This document shows positions 44,838 to 53,779 of a stretch of 64,000 nucleotides of DNA, in pieces. A program made the position numbers and the translations under genes. The stretch comes from Erysipelotrichaceae bacterium NK3D112 (GTDB lineage: Bacteria > Bacillota_I > Bacilli_A > Erysipelotrichales > Erysipelotrichaceae): the NCBI GenBank assembly GCA_000701725.1, contig JNJQ01000003.1, positions 124,001-188,000 of the forward strand, written 5' to 3'. Position 1 is the stretch's first letter; each line of letters opens with the position of its first letter. The notes below the pieces were generated by a model that saw only the letters and a list, made by a program, of their open reading frames with translations, was not told where the DNA came from and ran no database searches.

Positions 44838-44879
44838 GCTCGGTTTGCACAGGTTTTTTCATCACGATGATATGGTTCA

Positions 44880-44888
44880 TGTTATAAT
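44880..44888 (+). promoter_or_regulatory. Extended -10 promoter of proS
   Basis: TGTTATAAT, a perfect TGnTATAAT, 25 bases before the proS ATG. It diverges from the guaB promoter. No T-box sequence is present upstream of proS. Confidence 0.65.
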
Positions 44889-44913
44889 CAATCGGAAACA
44901 GGAGAAAGCTTAT

Positions 44914-46599
44914 ATGCGCTTAAAAAACAGCTACTTTTTTACCCTCAGGGAAAATGTGAAAGATGAGGATTCAGTCAGTTCAAACATGCTTGTGCGCGCA
45001 GGCATGATCAAAAAGAGCTCTGCCGGCTGCTATATGATGCTGCCGCTGGGATGGAGAATCCTGCAGAAGATCGAAGCGATCATCCGCGATGAGATGGAAA
45101 AGGCAGACAGCCAGGAACTTCTGATGCCCGCACTGATTCCGGAGGATGTCTATATTGCCAGCGGAAGACGTGACGGCTTCGGTGCCTCCATGTTCTCCCT
45201 CAAGGACCGCAAGGGACAGCCCTATGTACTTGGCCCCACCCATGAGGAACTGTTTGCGATTGCCGCGAAGATGCAGATCCGCTCCTACAAGGACATGCCC
45301 TTCTCGCTCTATCAGCTGCAGACAAAGTTCCGCGATGAGCCCCGTCCGAGATACGGTCTGATCCGTGTCCGTGAATTCATCATGAAGGATGCCTACACAT
45401 TCGACAAGGATGAGGCGGGACTGGATGTTTCCTATCAGAAACAGTTCAACGCTTATAAAAACATCATGGACAGACTTCATCTGGAATACAGAATCGTCCG
45501 TGCCGATACCGGTGTCATGGGCGGTCTGCTCTCCGAAGAATTCCAGGCGCTCGCACCGCTTGGCGAAGACATTCTGGTGCTTTGCGATGACTGCGGTCTC
45601 TCCTCCAATATCGAAGTCTGTGCCGCAAAACCGGAACTTGCTTCGGTTGAGGACACACTGGAAGAGCTCACACTCGTTGAGACACCCAACTCCAGAACGA
45701 TCGAGGAAGTTGTTGACTTCCTGCACAGAGATGTCAAGAAGTTTGTCAAGACACTGATCTACAACATCGACGGCACACCGGTTGCGGTCATGGTCAGAGG
45801 CGACCGTGATGTCAATGAGGTCAAGCTCAGAAAGCTCTATGGCGCAGCCAATGTCGAGCTTGCTGATCCGGAAACAGTCGTCAAGGTTACCAATGCGGAT
45901 ATCGGCTTTGCCGGTCCGGTGGGCATCGGCTGCGAGCTGATCATGGATGAGGAAGTTGCCCATATGTACAACTTCGTCACCGGCGCCAACAAGACCGGAT
46001 ATCACTATACCGGTGTCAATCAGCGCGATTTCAAAGCCTCCAAGGTCGCGGATCTGCGCAATATCCAGGATGGCGATATCTGCCCTGTCTGCGGCGGACG
46101 CGTTCACTTCGCCCATGGCATTGAAGTCGGCAACACATTCAAGCTCGGCACAAAGTATGCCAAGGCGCTTGATCTGCAGTACCTTGATTCCAACAACCAG
46201 CTGCAGTATGTCTGGATGGGAAGCTACGGCATCGGCCCGGCCCGTGCGATGGCTGCACTCGCTGAGCAGAATGTCGATGAAAACGGCATCAACTGGCCGA
46301 AGGATCTCGCACCTTATCAGGTTGCGATCGTGATCATCTCCATGAAGGATGAACAGCAGGTTGCCATTGCCAACAAGCTCCATGATGAACTTCAGGCAGC
46401 CGGCATCGAAGTCATTCTCGATGACCGTGAGGAAAGACCTGGCGTCAAGTTCAAGGATATGGAACTGATCGGTATTCCTTACAGAATCACAGTCGGCCGC
46501 GGTGTCAAGGACGGCAAGGTTGAACTGAAGCCGAGAATCGGCGATTCAGTCGAAGTTGCCATTGAAGATGCTGTGAATGAAGTGAAGAAACTCTTCTGA
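44914..46599 (+). CDS. proS: Prolyl-tRNA synthetase, bacterial type with editing insert
   Basis: 561 residues from ATG 44914, chosen because CAGGAG lies upstream and the family N-terminus MRLKNSYFFTLRE begins there; 39 further in-frame codons upstream would swallow the promoter. A class II synthetase: motif 2 reads FRDEPRPRYGLIRVREF. The YbaK-like insertion that clears mischarged Ala-tRNA-Pro occupies the middle (VVDFLHRDVKKFVKTLIY). The C-terminal anticodon-binding domain ends in KKLF. It is on the + strand, against the local direction. Confidence 0.96.
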   Translation: MRLKNSYFFTLRENVKDEDSVSSNMLVRAGMIKKSSAGCYMMLPLGWRILQKIEAIIRDEMEKADSQELLMPALIPEDVYIASGRRDGFGASMFSLKDRKGQPYVLGPTHEELFAIAAKMQIRSYKDMPFSLYQLQTKFRDEPRPRYGLIRVREFIMKDAYTFDKDEAGLDVSYQKQFNAYKNIMDRLHLEYRIVRADTGVMGGLLSEEFQALAPLGEDILVLCDDCGLSSNIEVCAAKPELASVEDTLEELTLVETPNSRTIEEVVDFLHRDVKKFVKTLIYNIDGTPVAVMVRGDRDVNEVKLRKLYGAANVELADPETVVKVTNADIGFAGPVGIGCELIMDEEVAHMYNFVTGANKTGYHYTGVNQRDFKASKVADLRNIQDGDICPVCGGRVHFAHGIEVGNTFKLGTKYAKALDLQYLDSNNQLQYVWMGSYGIGPARAMAALAEQNVDENGINWPKDLAPYQVAIVIISMKDEQQVAIANKLHDELQAAGIEVILDDREERPGVKFKDMELIGIPYRITVGRGVKDGKVELKPRIGDSVEVAIEDAVNEVKKLF

Positions 46600-46624
46600 T
46601 CATTCATTATTTCAGATTTAAAAG

Positions 46625-46667
46625 AAGGATATCAGTGTGCTCAATCCGCACGCCGGTATCCTTTTTC
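46625..46667 (+). terminator. Terminator after proS
   Basis: AAGGATA pairs with TATCCTT, with an inner GTGTG/CGCAC helix, then TTTTT. It overlaps the last codons of the convergent histidine kinase gene. Confidence 0.7.
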
Positions 46668-47936
46668 AGTATATGGAATGGTGATTCTCGCACATGTGCC
46701 CCTGGGATGAAGGGCTTCAATGCTCAGCTTCGCGCCGGATATGATCGAAAGCCGGTTGCGCACATTCTCAATGCCGACATGTCTTCTGCCGTCATTTTTG
46801 GGCCGGTCGACATATCCGATGCCGTCATCCTTCACTTCAACGACATACCCGTCTGCGTCACGATATGCGGAAATGATGACCGTTCCCCTTTCCGTCTCTC
46901 TTAATCCGTGACGGATCGCATTTTCAACTAACGGCTGCACGGTCAAAGGAGGAATCCGGAAATCGGATGTGCGGATGTCATGGATGATCTCGATCTGATC
47001 AAAGCGCAGTTTCTCGAGATCCGTATAATGCGTCACATATTCGAGCTCCTCTTCAAACGGAACGGTTTCCTTTGCGTCGGTGTTCTGGATTGAATTTTCC
47101 AGGAACAGACGGAAATTCCTGGTTGCCTGCAGCGCCGTCTCACTGTCCGTATCACAGAGATAGTAGATGGTGTTAAGGACATTGAAGACAAAGTGCGGCT
47201 GGATCTGTCCGATCAGAAATGAAAGCCTGTTCTGACGCAGTTCGATCTCATTCTGGCGAATGATATGTTCATTCTCCAGATGCACATTAGCATATACCAG
47301 CAGAAGCGACAGTGCCCTGATCGGATAGAGATATCCCGTGCGGTTCTTGAATACGGACAGAGCGGAAGCCGAAAACAGCAGAAAGGCAATCAGCCAGAGA
47401 TCATGTTTCTTGAATCTGATATTGGGATGAATGGCGACCAGGATCATCATGAGCACCATCTGGATCATCACAATGCATTCGTTGGCGGTGAAGAATCTTC
47501 CAGGAAGAATGCGGTTATCCGCGCTGATCGCATAGATCCAGCCTGTATACAGATTGATCAGATTGAACAGCACCATCACTGCCGAAAGAATATAGATCGT
47601 ATTCAGCAGCACTGACCTTAAGGAGACATGGGAAAAATCACTTCTTCTGGCACCGCAGAGATATGAAATAAACAGCGGACTTCCGTATGCCAGAAGCAGA
47701 TATACCAATAAGCCTGCCAGTTCCATGACGGCGTGCGCATAAGTCCATTGCCTTCCCTGCGTGAATGTCATAATCAGAGCGCAGAGAGCGCCGGCGGTAT
47801 ACACATATAACAGACGCGTGAATTTGCTTAATTCCTTTGTCTTTGCATTCATGCGCAGGGCGGAGTAAAGCATCTCAAGCTCCACGATCAGGGAGCCGGT
47901 GTAAAGGGTGATGTACATTGCGTAATCATGCATCAT
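46641..47936 (-). CDS. LytS-type sensor histidine kinase
   Basis: 431 residues. Six to seven membrane helices occupy the first ~210 residues. A LytS/YehU-type kinase follows (His_kinase family): the phosphoacceptor H248 lies in QIQPHFVFNVLN, the N box is LVENAIRHGL, and the G box is DDGIGYVD with HVGIENVRNRL. All catalytic elements are present. It overlaps the upstream degenerate paralogue by 11 bases. No response regulator is encoded nearby, so the partner is elsewhere. Confidence 0.92.
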   Translation of the reverse strand: MMHDYAMYITLYTGSLIVELEMLYSALRMNAKTKELSKFTRLLYVYTAGALCALIMTFTQGRQWTYAHAVMELAGLLVYLLLAYGSPLFISYLCGARRSDFSHVSLRSVLLNTIYILSAVMVLFNLINLYTGWIYAISADNRILPGRFFTANECIVMIQMVLMMILVAIHPNIRFKKHDLWLIAFLLFSASALSVFKNRTGYLYPIRALSLLLVYANVHLENEHIIRQNEIELRQNRLSFLIGQIQPHFVFNVLNTIYYLCDTDSETALQATRNFRLFLENSIQNTDAKETVPFEEELEYVTHYTDLEKLRFDQIEIIHDIRTSDFRIPPLTVQPLVENAIRHGLRETERGTVIISAYRDADGYVVEVKDDGIGYVDRPKNDGRRHVGIENVRNRLSIISGAKLSIEALHPRGTCARITIPYTEKGYRRAD

Positions 47937-49203
47937 CTTTCACCTTCCTTTTCAAGGGATAGCAGGCCACCGCGTGCAGAATCCCTTCTCTTGTGCAGTA
48001 CAGCCTCAATGAGGTGCCCTCAAACTGCGACAGCCTCGCACTGATCGTTTCATAATGGGTCATTGCAGACTTCATATCATGAATATGGGTGCGCGCAGGT
48101 CCGCTCACATCCACGATGCATGCATTGCCCTGCCGCTGCGTGCTGATCCGCACGCATGTCTTTTCCCGCTGTTCCGCGATTCCTCCTTCGTCAAATTCCT
48201 CAACCAGCGGACATACCGTGCGCACCGGCACAAAGAAGCCGATGTATTTCAGATCATAGCGGACACTGAATGATGTGTCGGTAAGCCTGATCAGTTCCAC
48301 ATATTTCTGCACATGATCCAGCTCCTCATCAAAGGGAATCATGTCATTCGTATCAATCCGCTCAATACTGCCCCGAAGGTAATCGCTGAGCAGAGATATG
48401 GCATTCTGCGCCTTTTCGGTATCCTGCTGACAGAGCGTTTCGATCTCTTTGAGAACATCACTGACAAGATCGGGACTGATCTTGCTGAGAATCAGAAATA
48501 TGCGCGAGTTGAGCAGGCTCAGTTTGCTCGATTCCATCCGTTTCTCCGTATTCAGCTGGAAATTCAGATAAATGCTCAATACGGTCAGAACGGATACCGC
48601 ACAGCAGAAATCAAAGTTCGTAAAGCCGATATCGATCACTGCCGTGAATATCATCGTCAGGGCATAGTAAAACACCTGTTTTCCGTAAATCAGATATTTT
48701 CCCTTCTGACTTGACACAAAACCTGCCAGAAGAAGATGTTCGATCAGGATGGCCAGCTTGCTGAAAAACAGATATCCGGTTGTCTCATCCGCAAACACCG
48801 AAGTAAAAACGGGATTGCTCCATAAAGGAATGAGCAGATAGAGAATGATCGCTGAGAGACTGATGGCGGATGCGCTCAGTATAATATGCATTGACTTCTG
48901 AAACGGCGCCTTTTCATCTGCCTCATTCATCAGAAGATAGAGAAACAGAACCGGATACTGTACCGCATTGAGGATTACAACCGCTGTTTTGACGGTATAC
49001 ACAATACCCGGACCATAACCGCGGGCATCAAGGAAATGCACACCCCAGTCGCCGCCGATAGTAAAAAACATGATGATTAATACAACTAAAAAAAGCCGGT
49101 TCTGCAGATCATTCATCTTCCTGAGCAGCTGCGAAACGATCAGGGCAATCATCAGAACCATGCAGAAGATATGCATGGTCATATTCAGCGCGTCCATGAA
49201 CAT
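47926..49203 (-). CDS. Degenerate LytS-type histidine kinase (phosphoacceptor His and N box lost)
   Basis: 425 residues, with a membrane part like that of its downstream neighbour and a collinear C-terminal region. Aligning QPHFVFNVL of the neighbour with SPDLVSDVL shows the phosphoacceptor His replaced by D245. The N-box VENAIRHG corresponds to VEEFDEGG, and no G box is left. The PFDEELDHVQKY helix aligns well with PFEEELEYVTHY, so the two genes are clearly paralogues. It cannot phosphorylate itself and probably binds no ATP. A role as dimer partner or sensor subunit is inference. Its ATG lies 7 bases after a TAAAAT and has no ribosome binding site. Confidence 0.82.
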   Translation of the reverse strand: MFMDALNMTMHIFCMVLMIALIVSQLLRKMNDLQNRLFLVVLIIMFFTIGGDWGVHFLDARGYGPGIVYTVKTAVVILNAVQYPVLFLYLLMNEADEKAPFQKSMHIILSASAISLSAIILYLLIPLWSNPVFTSVFADETTGYLFFSKLAILIEHLLLAGFVSSQKGKYLIYGKQVFYYALTMIFTAVIDIGFTNFDFCCAVSVLTVLSIYLNFQLNTEKRMESSKLSLLNSRIFLILSKISPDLVSDVLKEIETLCQQDTEKAQNAISLLSDYLRGSIERIDTNDMIPFDEELDHVQKYVELIRLTDTSFSVRYDLKYIGFFVPVRTVCPLVEEFDEGGIAEQREKTCVRISTQRQGNACIVDVSGPARTHIHDMKSAMTHYETISARLSQFEGTSLRLYCTREGILHAVACYPLKRKVKDDA

Positions 49204-49209
49204 GGTTAT

Positions 49210-49215
49210 ATTTTA
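49210..49215 (-). promoter_or_regulatory. -10 candidate for the histidine kinase pair
   Basis: TAAAAT on the - strand, ending 7 bases before the ATG at 49203, the same spacing as for holA and the DUF5662 gene. There is no clear -35, because the hydA terminator occupies that region. Confidence 0.4.
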
Positions 49216-49223
49216 CAACAAAT

Positions 49224-49255
49224 GAAAGACTCCGGTGCGATGACCGGAGTCTTTC
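49224..49255 (-). terminator. Terminator after hydA
   Basis: A 13-bp perfect stem GAAAGACTCCGGT/ACCGGAGTCTTTC with a 6-base loop. The T-run is short (TTTCATTTG). It lies 8 bases past the hydA stop and closes the hydrogenase operon. Confidence 0.85.
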
Positions 49256-49263
49256 AGAATTCA

Positions 49264-51027
49264 TTAACCGAGAATGTTGAAGGGTTTCTTCGGTGAATAG
49301 CTTGTGTGGAGGAGCTCCTCAGCGAGTTCGCTTCCCGGTGTTCCGAGGAAGTCATTGTACAGCTGCTGAATCTGCACGTTGTCGCTGGAAACTCTGAGTT
49401 CCATCATTTCGTCCTCATCATAGAGAGCCTTCATACGGAGTTCCTTGTAGCCGTAGCCGAGCTTGCCGTTCTTCACTTTGGAAGGAACGATGGACTGGCC
49501 GCCGCCGTTGATGCATCCGCCAGGGCATCCCATGACTTCGATGAATGTGTACTTGGATGTGCCAGCCTTGACTTCTTCAAGAAGCGGCTTTGCAGCGCTC
49601 ATGGATGAAGTGATGGCAATCCAGATCTTTGTGCCGTTGAGATCGATCTCAGCTTCCTTGACGCCTGCCATACCGCGGCATGCCTCAAAGTCAACCTTTT
49701 CGAGCTTCTTGCCGTCGAGCTTCTGCTTGACAGTTCTCAGGGCAGCTTCCATAACGCCGCCGGTTGCGCCGAAGATGACGCCCGCACCGGTGTAGTCACC
49801 GAGCAGATCCTGATCGAATGTGTCGTCTTCGAGCTCATCCCAGTCAACGCCGAACATCTTGATCAGACGTCCGCATTCACGGGTTGTCAGAACAGCATCG
49901 ACATCGACATATTCACCGGTCTTGCATTCCGGTCTCTTGATTTCTGACTTCTTGGCGATGCAGGGCATGATGGAGACAACATAGATGTCCTTCGGATCAA
50001 CGCCCTTGTTCTTTGCCCAATATGTCTTCGCAATCGCACCGAACATCATGTGCGGGCTCTTGGAGGTGGACAGATGCGGCAGCAGTTCCGGATACTGATA
50101 TTCAATGTACTTGATCCAGCCCGGTGAGCAGGATGTGAACATCGGCAGTGTTCCGCCATGAGTGATTCTTTCGAGCAGTTCGTTGCCTTCTTCCATGATT
50201 GTCAGGTCGGCACCGAAGTTTGTGTCATAGACACGGTCGAAACCGCAGGCCTTCAGAGCAGCGACCATCTTGCCGGTGACTCTGGAGCCGATCGGCATGC
50301 CGAATTCTTCACCAAGGGAAGCTCTGACAGCCGGAGCAGTCTGAACGATGACAGTCTTTGTCGGGTCATTGAGAGCCTTGATGACATCATGGATGTCTTC
50401 CTTCTCAGTCAGAGCGCCGACCGGGCAGGCTGTGACGCACTGTCCGCACTGCATGCAGTTGACATCATTGAATGAGGAGTTGTAGACAGGACCGACGATG
50501 GTCTTGAAGCCTCTGTTCTCAAGACCGAGGATACCGAGTCCCTGTACCTTCTTGCAGGTTTCAATGCATCTGCCGCAGAGAACACACTTGGATGTGTCTC
50601 TGACGATACCGTAGGAAGCGTCCTCAAATGTCGGAGCTGTATGTTCGCCTTCATACTTGTTCTCGCGCACGCCGAGCTCTTCGCAGAGTCTCTGCAGTTC
50701 GCAGTTCTGGTTTCTCTTGCATGACAGGCAGTTCTTGTTGTGGTTGGACATGATCAGTTCGACGGAATTTCTTCTTCCTCTGAGCGCTCTTTCGCTGTTT
50801 GTGAAGACTTCCATTCCCTCGGAAACCGGAGTTGTGCAGGCGCTTAACAGTGTTCTTGCTCTGGCAACTTCAACCAGGCAGACACGGCAGGCACCGGATT
50901 TGTTGATGTCCTTGAGATAGCAGAGAGTCGGGATGTAGATGCCGTTTGCACGGGCGGCCTCCAGAACAGTCATTCCCGCTTCGGCTGTGACAGCACGGCC
51001 GTTAATCTTTAAATTTACAGTTGTCAT
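49264..51027 (-). CDS. hydA: [FeFe]-hydrogenase catalytic subunit HydA (trimeric, NAD-dependent type)
   Basis: 587 residues. Domain order: N-terminal 2Fe-2S ferredoxin domain (LCYLKDINKSGACRVCLVEV), a His/Cys-ligated 4Fe-4S (SNHNKNCLSCKRNQNC), two 4Fe-4S clusters (CVLCGRCIETC and CMQCGQCVTAC), then the H-cluster domain with L1 MFTSCSPGW, L2 MPCIAKKSE and L3 VMGCPGGCINGG. With HydB and HydC it forms an enzyme that couples H2 with NAD(H) and ferredoxin. The L1 motif has Ser where many enzymes have a second Cys. It is the last gene of the operon, 15 bases after hydB. Confidence 0.96.
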   Translation of the reverse strand: MTTVNLKINGRAVTAEAGMTVLEAARANGIYIPTLCYLKDINKSGACRVCLVEVARARTLLSACTTPVSEGMEVFTNSERALRGRRNSVELIMSNHNKNCLSCKRNQNCELQRLCEELGVRENKYEGEHTAPTFEDASYGIVRDTSKCVLCGRCIETCKKVQGLGILGLENRGFKTIVGPVYNSSFNDVNCMQCGQCVTACPVGALTEKEDIHDVIKALNDPTKTVIVQTAPAVRASLGEEFGMPIGSRVTGKMVAALKACGFDRVYDTNFGADLTIMEEGNELLERITHGGTLPMFTSCSPGWIKYIEYQYPELLPHLSTSKSPHMMFGAIAKTYWAKNKGVDPKDIYVVSIMPCIAKKSEIKRPECKTGEYVDVDAVLTTRECGRLIKMFGVDWDELEDDTFDQDLLGDYTGAGVIFGATGGVMEAALRTVKQKLDGKKLEKVDFEACRGMAGVKEAEIDLNGTKIWIAITSSMSAAKPLLEEVKAGTSKYTFIEVMGCPGGCINGGGQSIVPSKVKNGKLGYGYKELRMKALYDEDEMMELRVSSDNVQIQQLYNDFLGTPGSELAEELLHTSYSPKKPFNILG

Positions 51028-51042
51028 GATTGTTCCATCCTC

Positions 51043-52845
51043 TTACTTTCTTTCAACTGCACCGAAGCGGCAGGAAGTGATACATGTACCGCACTTGATG
51101 CACTTATCTGTATCGATGACATACGGTTCCTTGCCCGGAACGCCCTTGATTGCGTCAACCGGACAGTTGCGTGCGCACATGGAGCACTTGCGGCACTTGT
51201 CAGGATCGATTGTGTAAGTGAGCAGCTTCTTGCAGACGCCGGCCGGGCACTTCTTGTCAACGATGTGAGCGATATACTCATCACGGAAGTGAGAAAGTGT
51301 GGAGAGAATCGGGTTCGGTGCTGTCTGGCCAAGTCCGCAGAGAGCTGTATCCTTGATCTCATTGCACAGAGCTTCCATCTCATCGAGCATTTCGAGAGTT
51401 CCCTCACCTTCTGTAATCTTGGTGAGCATTTCGAGCAGTCTCTTGGTACCGATACGGCACGGTGAGCACTTGCCGCAGGATTCGTCGCAGATGAATTCCA
51501 TGTAGAACTTCGCGATGTCGACCATGCAGTTGTCCTCGTCCATGACGATCATACCGCCAGAGCCCATCATCGAGCCGGCAGCCACGAGGTTGTCGTAATC
51601 GATCGGTGTGTCGAGTTCTTTTTCTGTCAGACAGCCGCCGGAAGGTCCGCCGGTCTGAACAGCCTTGAACGCCTTGTTGTCAGGGCAGCCGCCGCCGATT
51701 TCATAGATGATTTCACGCAGGGTTGTTCCCATCGGGATTTCAACCAGACCTGTGTTCTTGATCTTTCCGCCGAGCGCGAATACCTTTGTTCCCTTGGACT
51801 TTTCAGTACCCATGGAAGCGTACCAGTCAGCGCCGTTGTTGATGATCTGGGCAATGTTGGCCAGGGTTTCAACGTTGTTGATGCTGGTCGGTTTGCCCCA
51901 GACACCGGAAACAGCCGGGAACGGCGGTTTCGGATTCGGCATACCGCGCTTGCCTTCGATGGAGGAGATCAGAGCTGTCTCTTCACCGCAGACGAATGCG
52001 CCGGCACCGAGTCTGAGCTCGATGTCAAAGTCAAAACCGGATTCGAAGATGTTCTTGCCGAGCAGGCCGTATTCATGCGCCTGCTTGATGGCAATGTTCA
52101 GACGTTCAACCGCGATCGGATATTCCGCACGGATGTAGATATAACCGTGATGCGCGCCTACCGCATAACCCATGATGGCCATGCCTTCGAGGATTGCATG
52201 AGGGTCGCCTTCGAGAATGGAACGGTCCATGAATGCACCGGGGTCGCCTTCGTCGGCGTTGCAGATGACATACTTTTCATCGCCCGGCTGATCCTTCTGG
52301 AACTGCCATTTGACACCTGTCGGGAAACCGGCACCGCCGCGGCCTCTGAGTCCGGAAGCCTTGATTTCATCGATGACCTGCTGCGGTGTCATTTCAGTCA
52401 GAACCTTACCGAGAGCTGCGTAGCCGTCCATCGCGACATATTCGCTGATGTCTTCCGGATTGATCTTGCCGCAGTTTCTCAGAGCGATTCTCTTCTGCTT
52501 TTCATAGAACTTGATCTTGTTGATATCAAGGATCTTTTCCTTTGTTTCAAGGTCTTCATCGGACAGCTGCAGATCAGTGACAACACGTCCCTTGTAGATG
52601 TGCTCCGCAACGATGCGGTCGACATCCTCAACCTTGACATGGCTGTAGAAAACCTGATCCGGATAAACGGCGACGATCGGGCCCTTCTGGCATAAGCCGA
52701 AGCAGCCGGTCTTGACGACGTTGACTTCACTGTCGAGGCCGTATTCCTTGAGCACTTCGTTGAAGCGGTCAAAGATCAGTGCTGAGCTGCTGGCAGTACA
52801 GCCTGTACCTGCACAGCAGAGAATATTAGTACGATAGTTGGGCAT
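51043..52845 (-). CDS. hydB: HydB/NuoF-like flavoprotein subunit of the hydrogenase
   Basis: 600 residues. An N-terminal thioredoxin-like 2Fe-2S domain (CCAGTGCTASSS and TGCFGLCQKG), then a NuoF core with the FMN/NAD motif GRGGAGFPTGVKW and NADEGDPGAFMDR, an SLBB segment, and the 4Fe-4S motif ESCGKCSPCRIGT. Two C-terminal 4Fe-4S clusters follow (CRKCSMCARNC and CIKCGTCITSC). It is the site of NAD(H) binding and, in bifurcating enzymes, of electron branching. Its start abuts the stop of the small 2Fe-2S protein. Confidence 0.96.
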   Translation of the reverse strand: MPNYRTNILCCAGTGCTASSSALIFDRFNEVLKEYGLDSEVNVVKTGCFGLCQKGPIVAVYPDQVFYSHVKVEDVDRIVAEHIYKGRVVTDLQLSDEDLETKEKILDINKIKFYEKQKRIALRNCGKINPEDISEYVAMDGYAALGKVLTEMTPQQVIDEIKASGLRGRGGAGFPTGVKWQFQKDQPGDEKYVICNADEGDPGAFMDRSILEGDPHAILEGMAIMGYAVGAHHGYIYIRAEYPIAVERLNIAIKQAHEYGLLGKNIFESGFDFDIELRLGAGAFVCGEETALISSIEGKRGMPNPKPPFPAVSGVWGKPTSINNVETLANIAQIINNGADWYASMGTEKSKGTKVFALGGKIKNTGLVEIPMGTTLREIIYEIGGGCPDNKAFKAVQTGGPSGGCLTEKELDTPIDYDNLVAAGSMMGSGGMIVMDEDNCMVDIAKFYMEFICDESCGKCSPCRIGTKRLLEMLTKITEGEGTLEMLDEMEALCNEIKDTALCGLGQTAPNPILSTLSHFRDEYIAHIVDKKCPAGVCKKLLTYTIDPDKCRKCSMCARNCPVDAIKGVPGKEPYVIDTDKCIKCGTCITSCRFGAVERK

Positions 52846-53225
52846 TAAACGTTACCATCCGCTTTCCTTGCAGCTTCGACAGTATACTCCTCAACAACCT
52901 TGCCTTCACCAATGTGTTCTTTCAGAATACGGACTGCCTTCTCTGGATCAACATGCACATAAGTTGTATGGTCGCCATCCTTGCCGAATACTTCAACGAT
53001 CGGTTCGTAAACGCACATACCGATGCATCCTGTCTGTGTTACAACGCAGTTGTAATCATTTTTTGCAGTTTCCTCAACAAGACGGTTCAGCACAGGTCTT
53101 GCGCCGGCTGCGATACCGCAAGTCGCCATACCGACGACAACACGGAAGTCCTTGCCGCCTTCACGCATTTCAACCTTCTTCAGGGCTGCTTCACGCATCT
53201 TCTTGAGATCTTCCAAGCTTTTCAT
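52845..53225 (-). CDS. Thioredoxin-like 2Fe-2S ferredoxin in the hydrogenase operon
   Basis: 126 residues with a thioredoxin-like 2Fe-2S fold: first ligands in MATCGIAAGA and second pair in TGCIGMCVYEP. It resembles the N-terminal domain of HydB and may be a free electron carrier or accessory subunit. The N-terminal 20 residues form a basic helix. It overlaps the ATPase gene by 4 bases and hydB by 1, so its product is probably made in step with the complex. A separate protein of this kind is known from related operons (inference from memory). Confidence 0.88.
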   Translation of the reverse strand: MKSLEDLKKMREAALKKVEMREGGKDFRVVVGMATCGIAAGARPVLNRLVEETAKNDYNCVVTQTGCIGMCVYEPIVEVFGKDGDHTTYVHVDPEKAVRILKEHIGEGKVVEEYTVEAARKADGNV

Positions 53226-53779
53226 TGTTGTGTGTCCTCCTTAGCCTGTTCAATTCCCTGGTTAATGTATTCTTTAATCCAGATCAGAATTTCCGGTTCC
53301 AGCAGGCTTACCCCTGCCAGCTCCTCTTTAATGATCCGGGAATCAAAGACAAACTGACCGTAATCGGTCGAATAATCGAGCACGTAGTCAATCGCTTCGT
53401 TTGACTGGACGGATTCCATCATCATTTCACCGATGTTGCCGAGTTCCGGCGTGTCGATGTTGAGCTTCTGGACCGAAGCCGAGACGATGGTTCCCTTTCC
53501 GGGTGTGCTCTGTATATTGAATTCTCCTCCGCATGTTTCAGCCAGGCCTTTCATAAAGGCCAGACCCATACCGATGCGGCGGGTTGTTCTGGAAGTGGTG
53601 AACGGATCGGCAGCCTTCTTCACCATTTCCTCATCCATTCCTTTGCCGTTGTCCTCAATGGTGAATGCGATCACATCATCATTGAAGCTGTCCCTGATTT
53701 TCAGCGTGATCAGGCTTGCGCCTGCCTTGATGCTGTTCATCAGGATTTCCAGAATGTGCATGGCGAGATCTTCCATCAT
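53222..53779 (-). CDS. GHKL-type ATP-binding protein (histidine-kinase-like ATPase)
   Basis: 185 residues. An ATPase fold of the histidine kinase/anti-sigma family, with N box AMHILEILMNSIKAGA, G1 box IEDNGKGMDEE, the F-type PFTTSRT and G2 box GMGLAFMKGLAETCGG. There is no phosphoacceptor His and no sensor domain. It lies in the hydrogenase operon beside PHP, DRTGG and Fe-S genes. The C-terminal 60 residues are unlike any ATPase domain I know. Two tandem ATGs (53779, 53776) overlap the PHP stop. Confidence 0.85.
   Translation of the reverse strand: MMEDLAMHILEILMNSIKAGASLITLKIRDSFNDDVIAFTIEDNGKGMDEEMVKKAADPFTTSRTTRRIGMGLAFMKGLAETCGGEFNIQSTPGKGTIVSASVQKLNIDTPELGNIGEMMMESVQSNEAIDYVLDYSTDYGQFVFDSRIIKEELAGVSLLEPEILIWIKEYINQGIEQAKEDTQQ

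Noticed and set aside
44980-46383. 467-codon open frame antisense to proS
   Set aside because: It is fully inside the well-supported proS, an antisense shadow caused by codon bias; no start signals.
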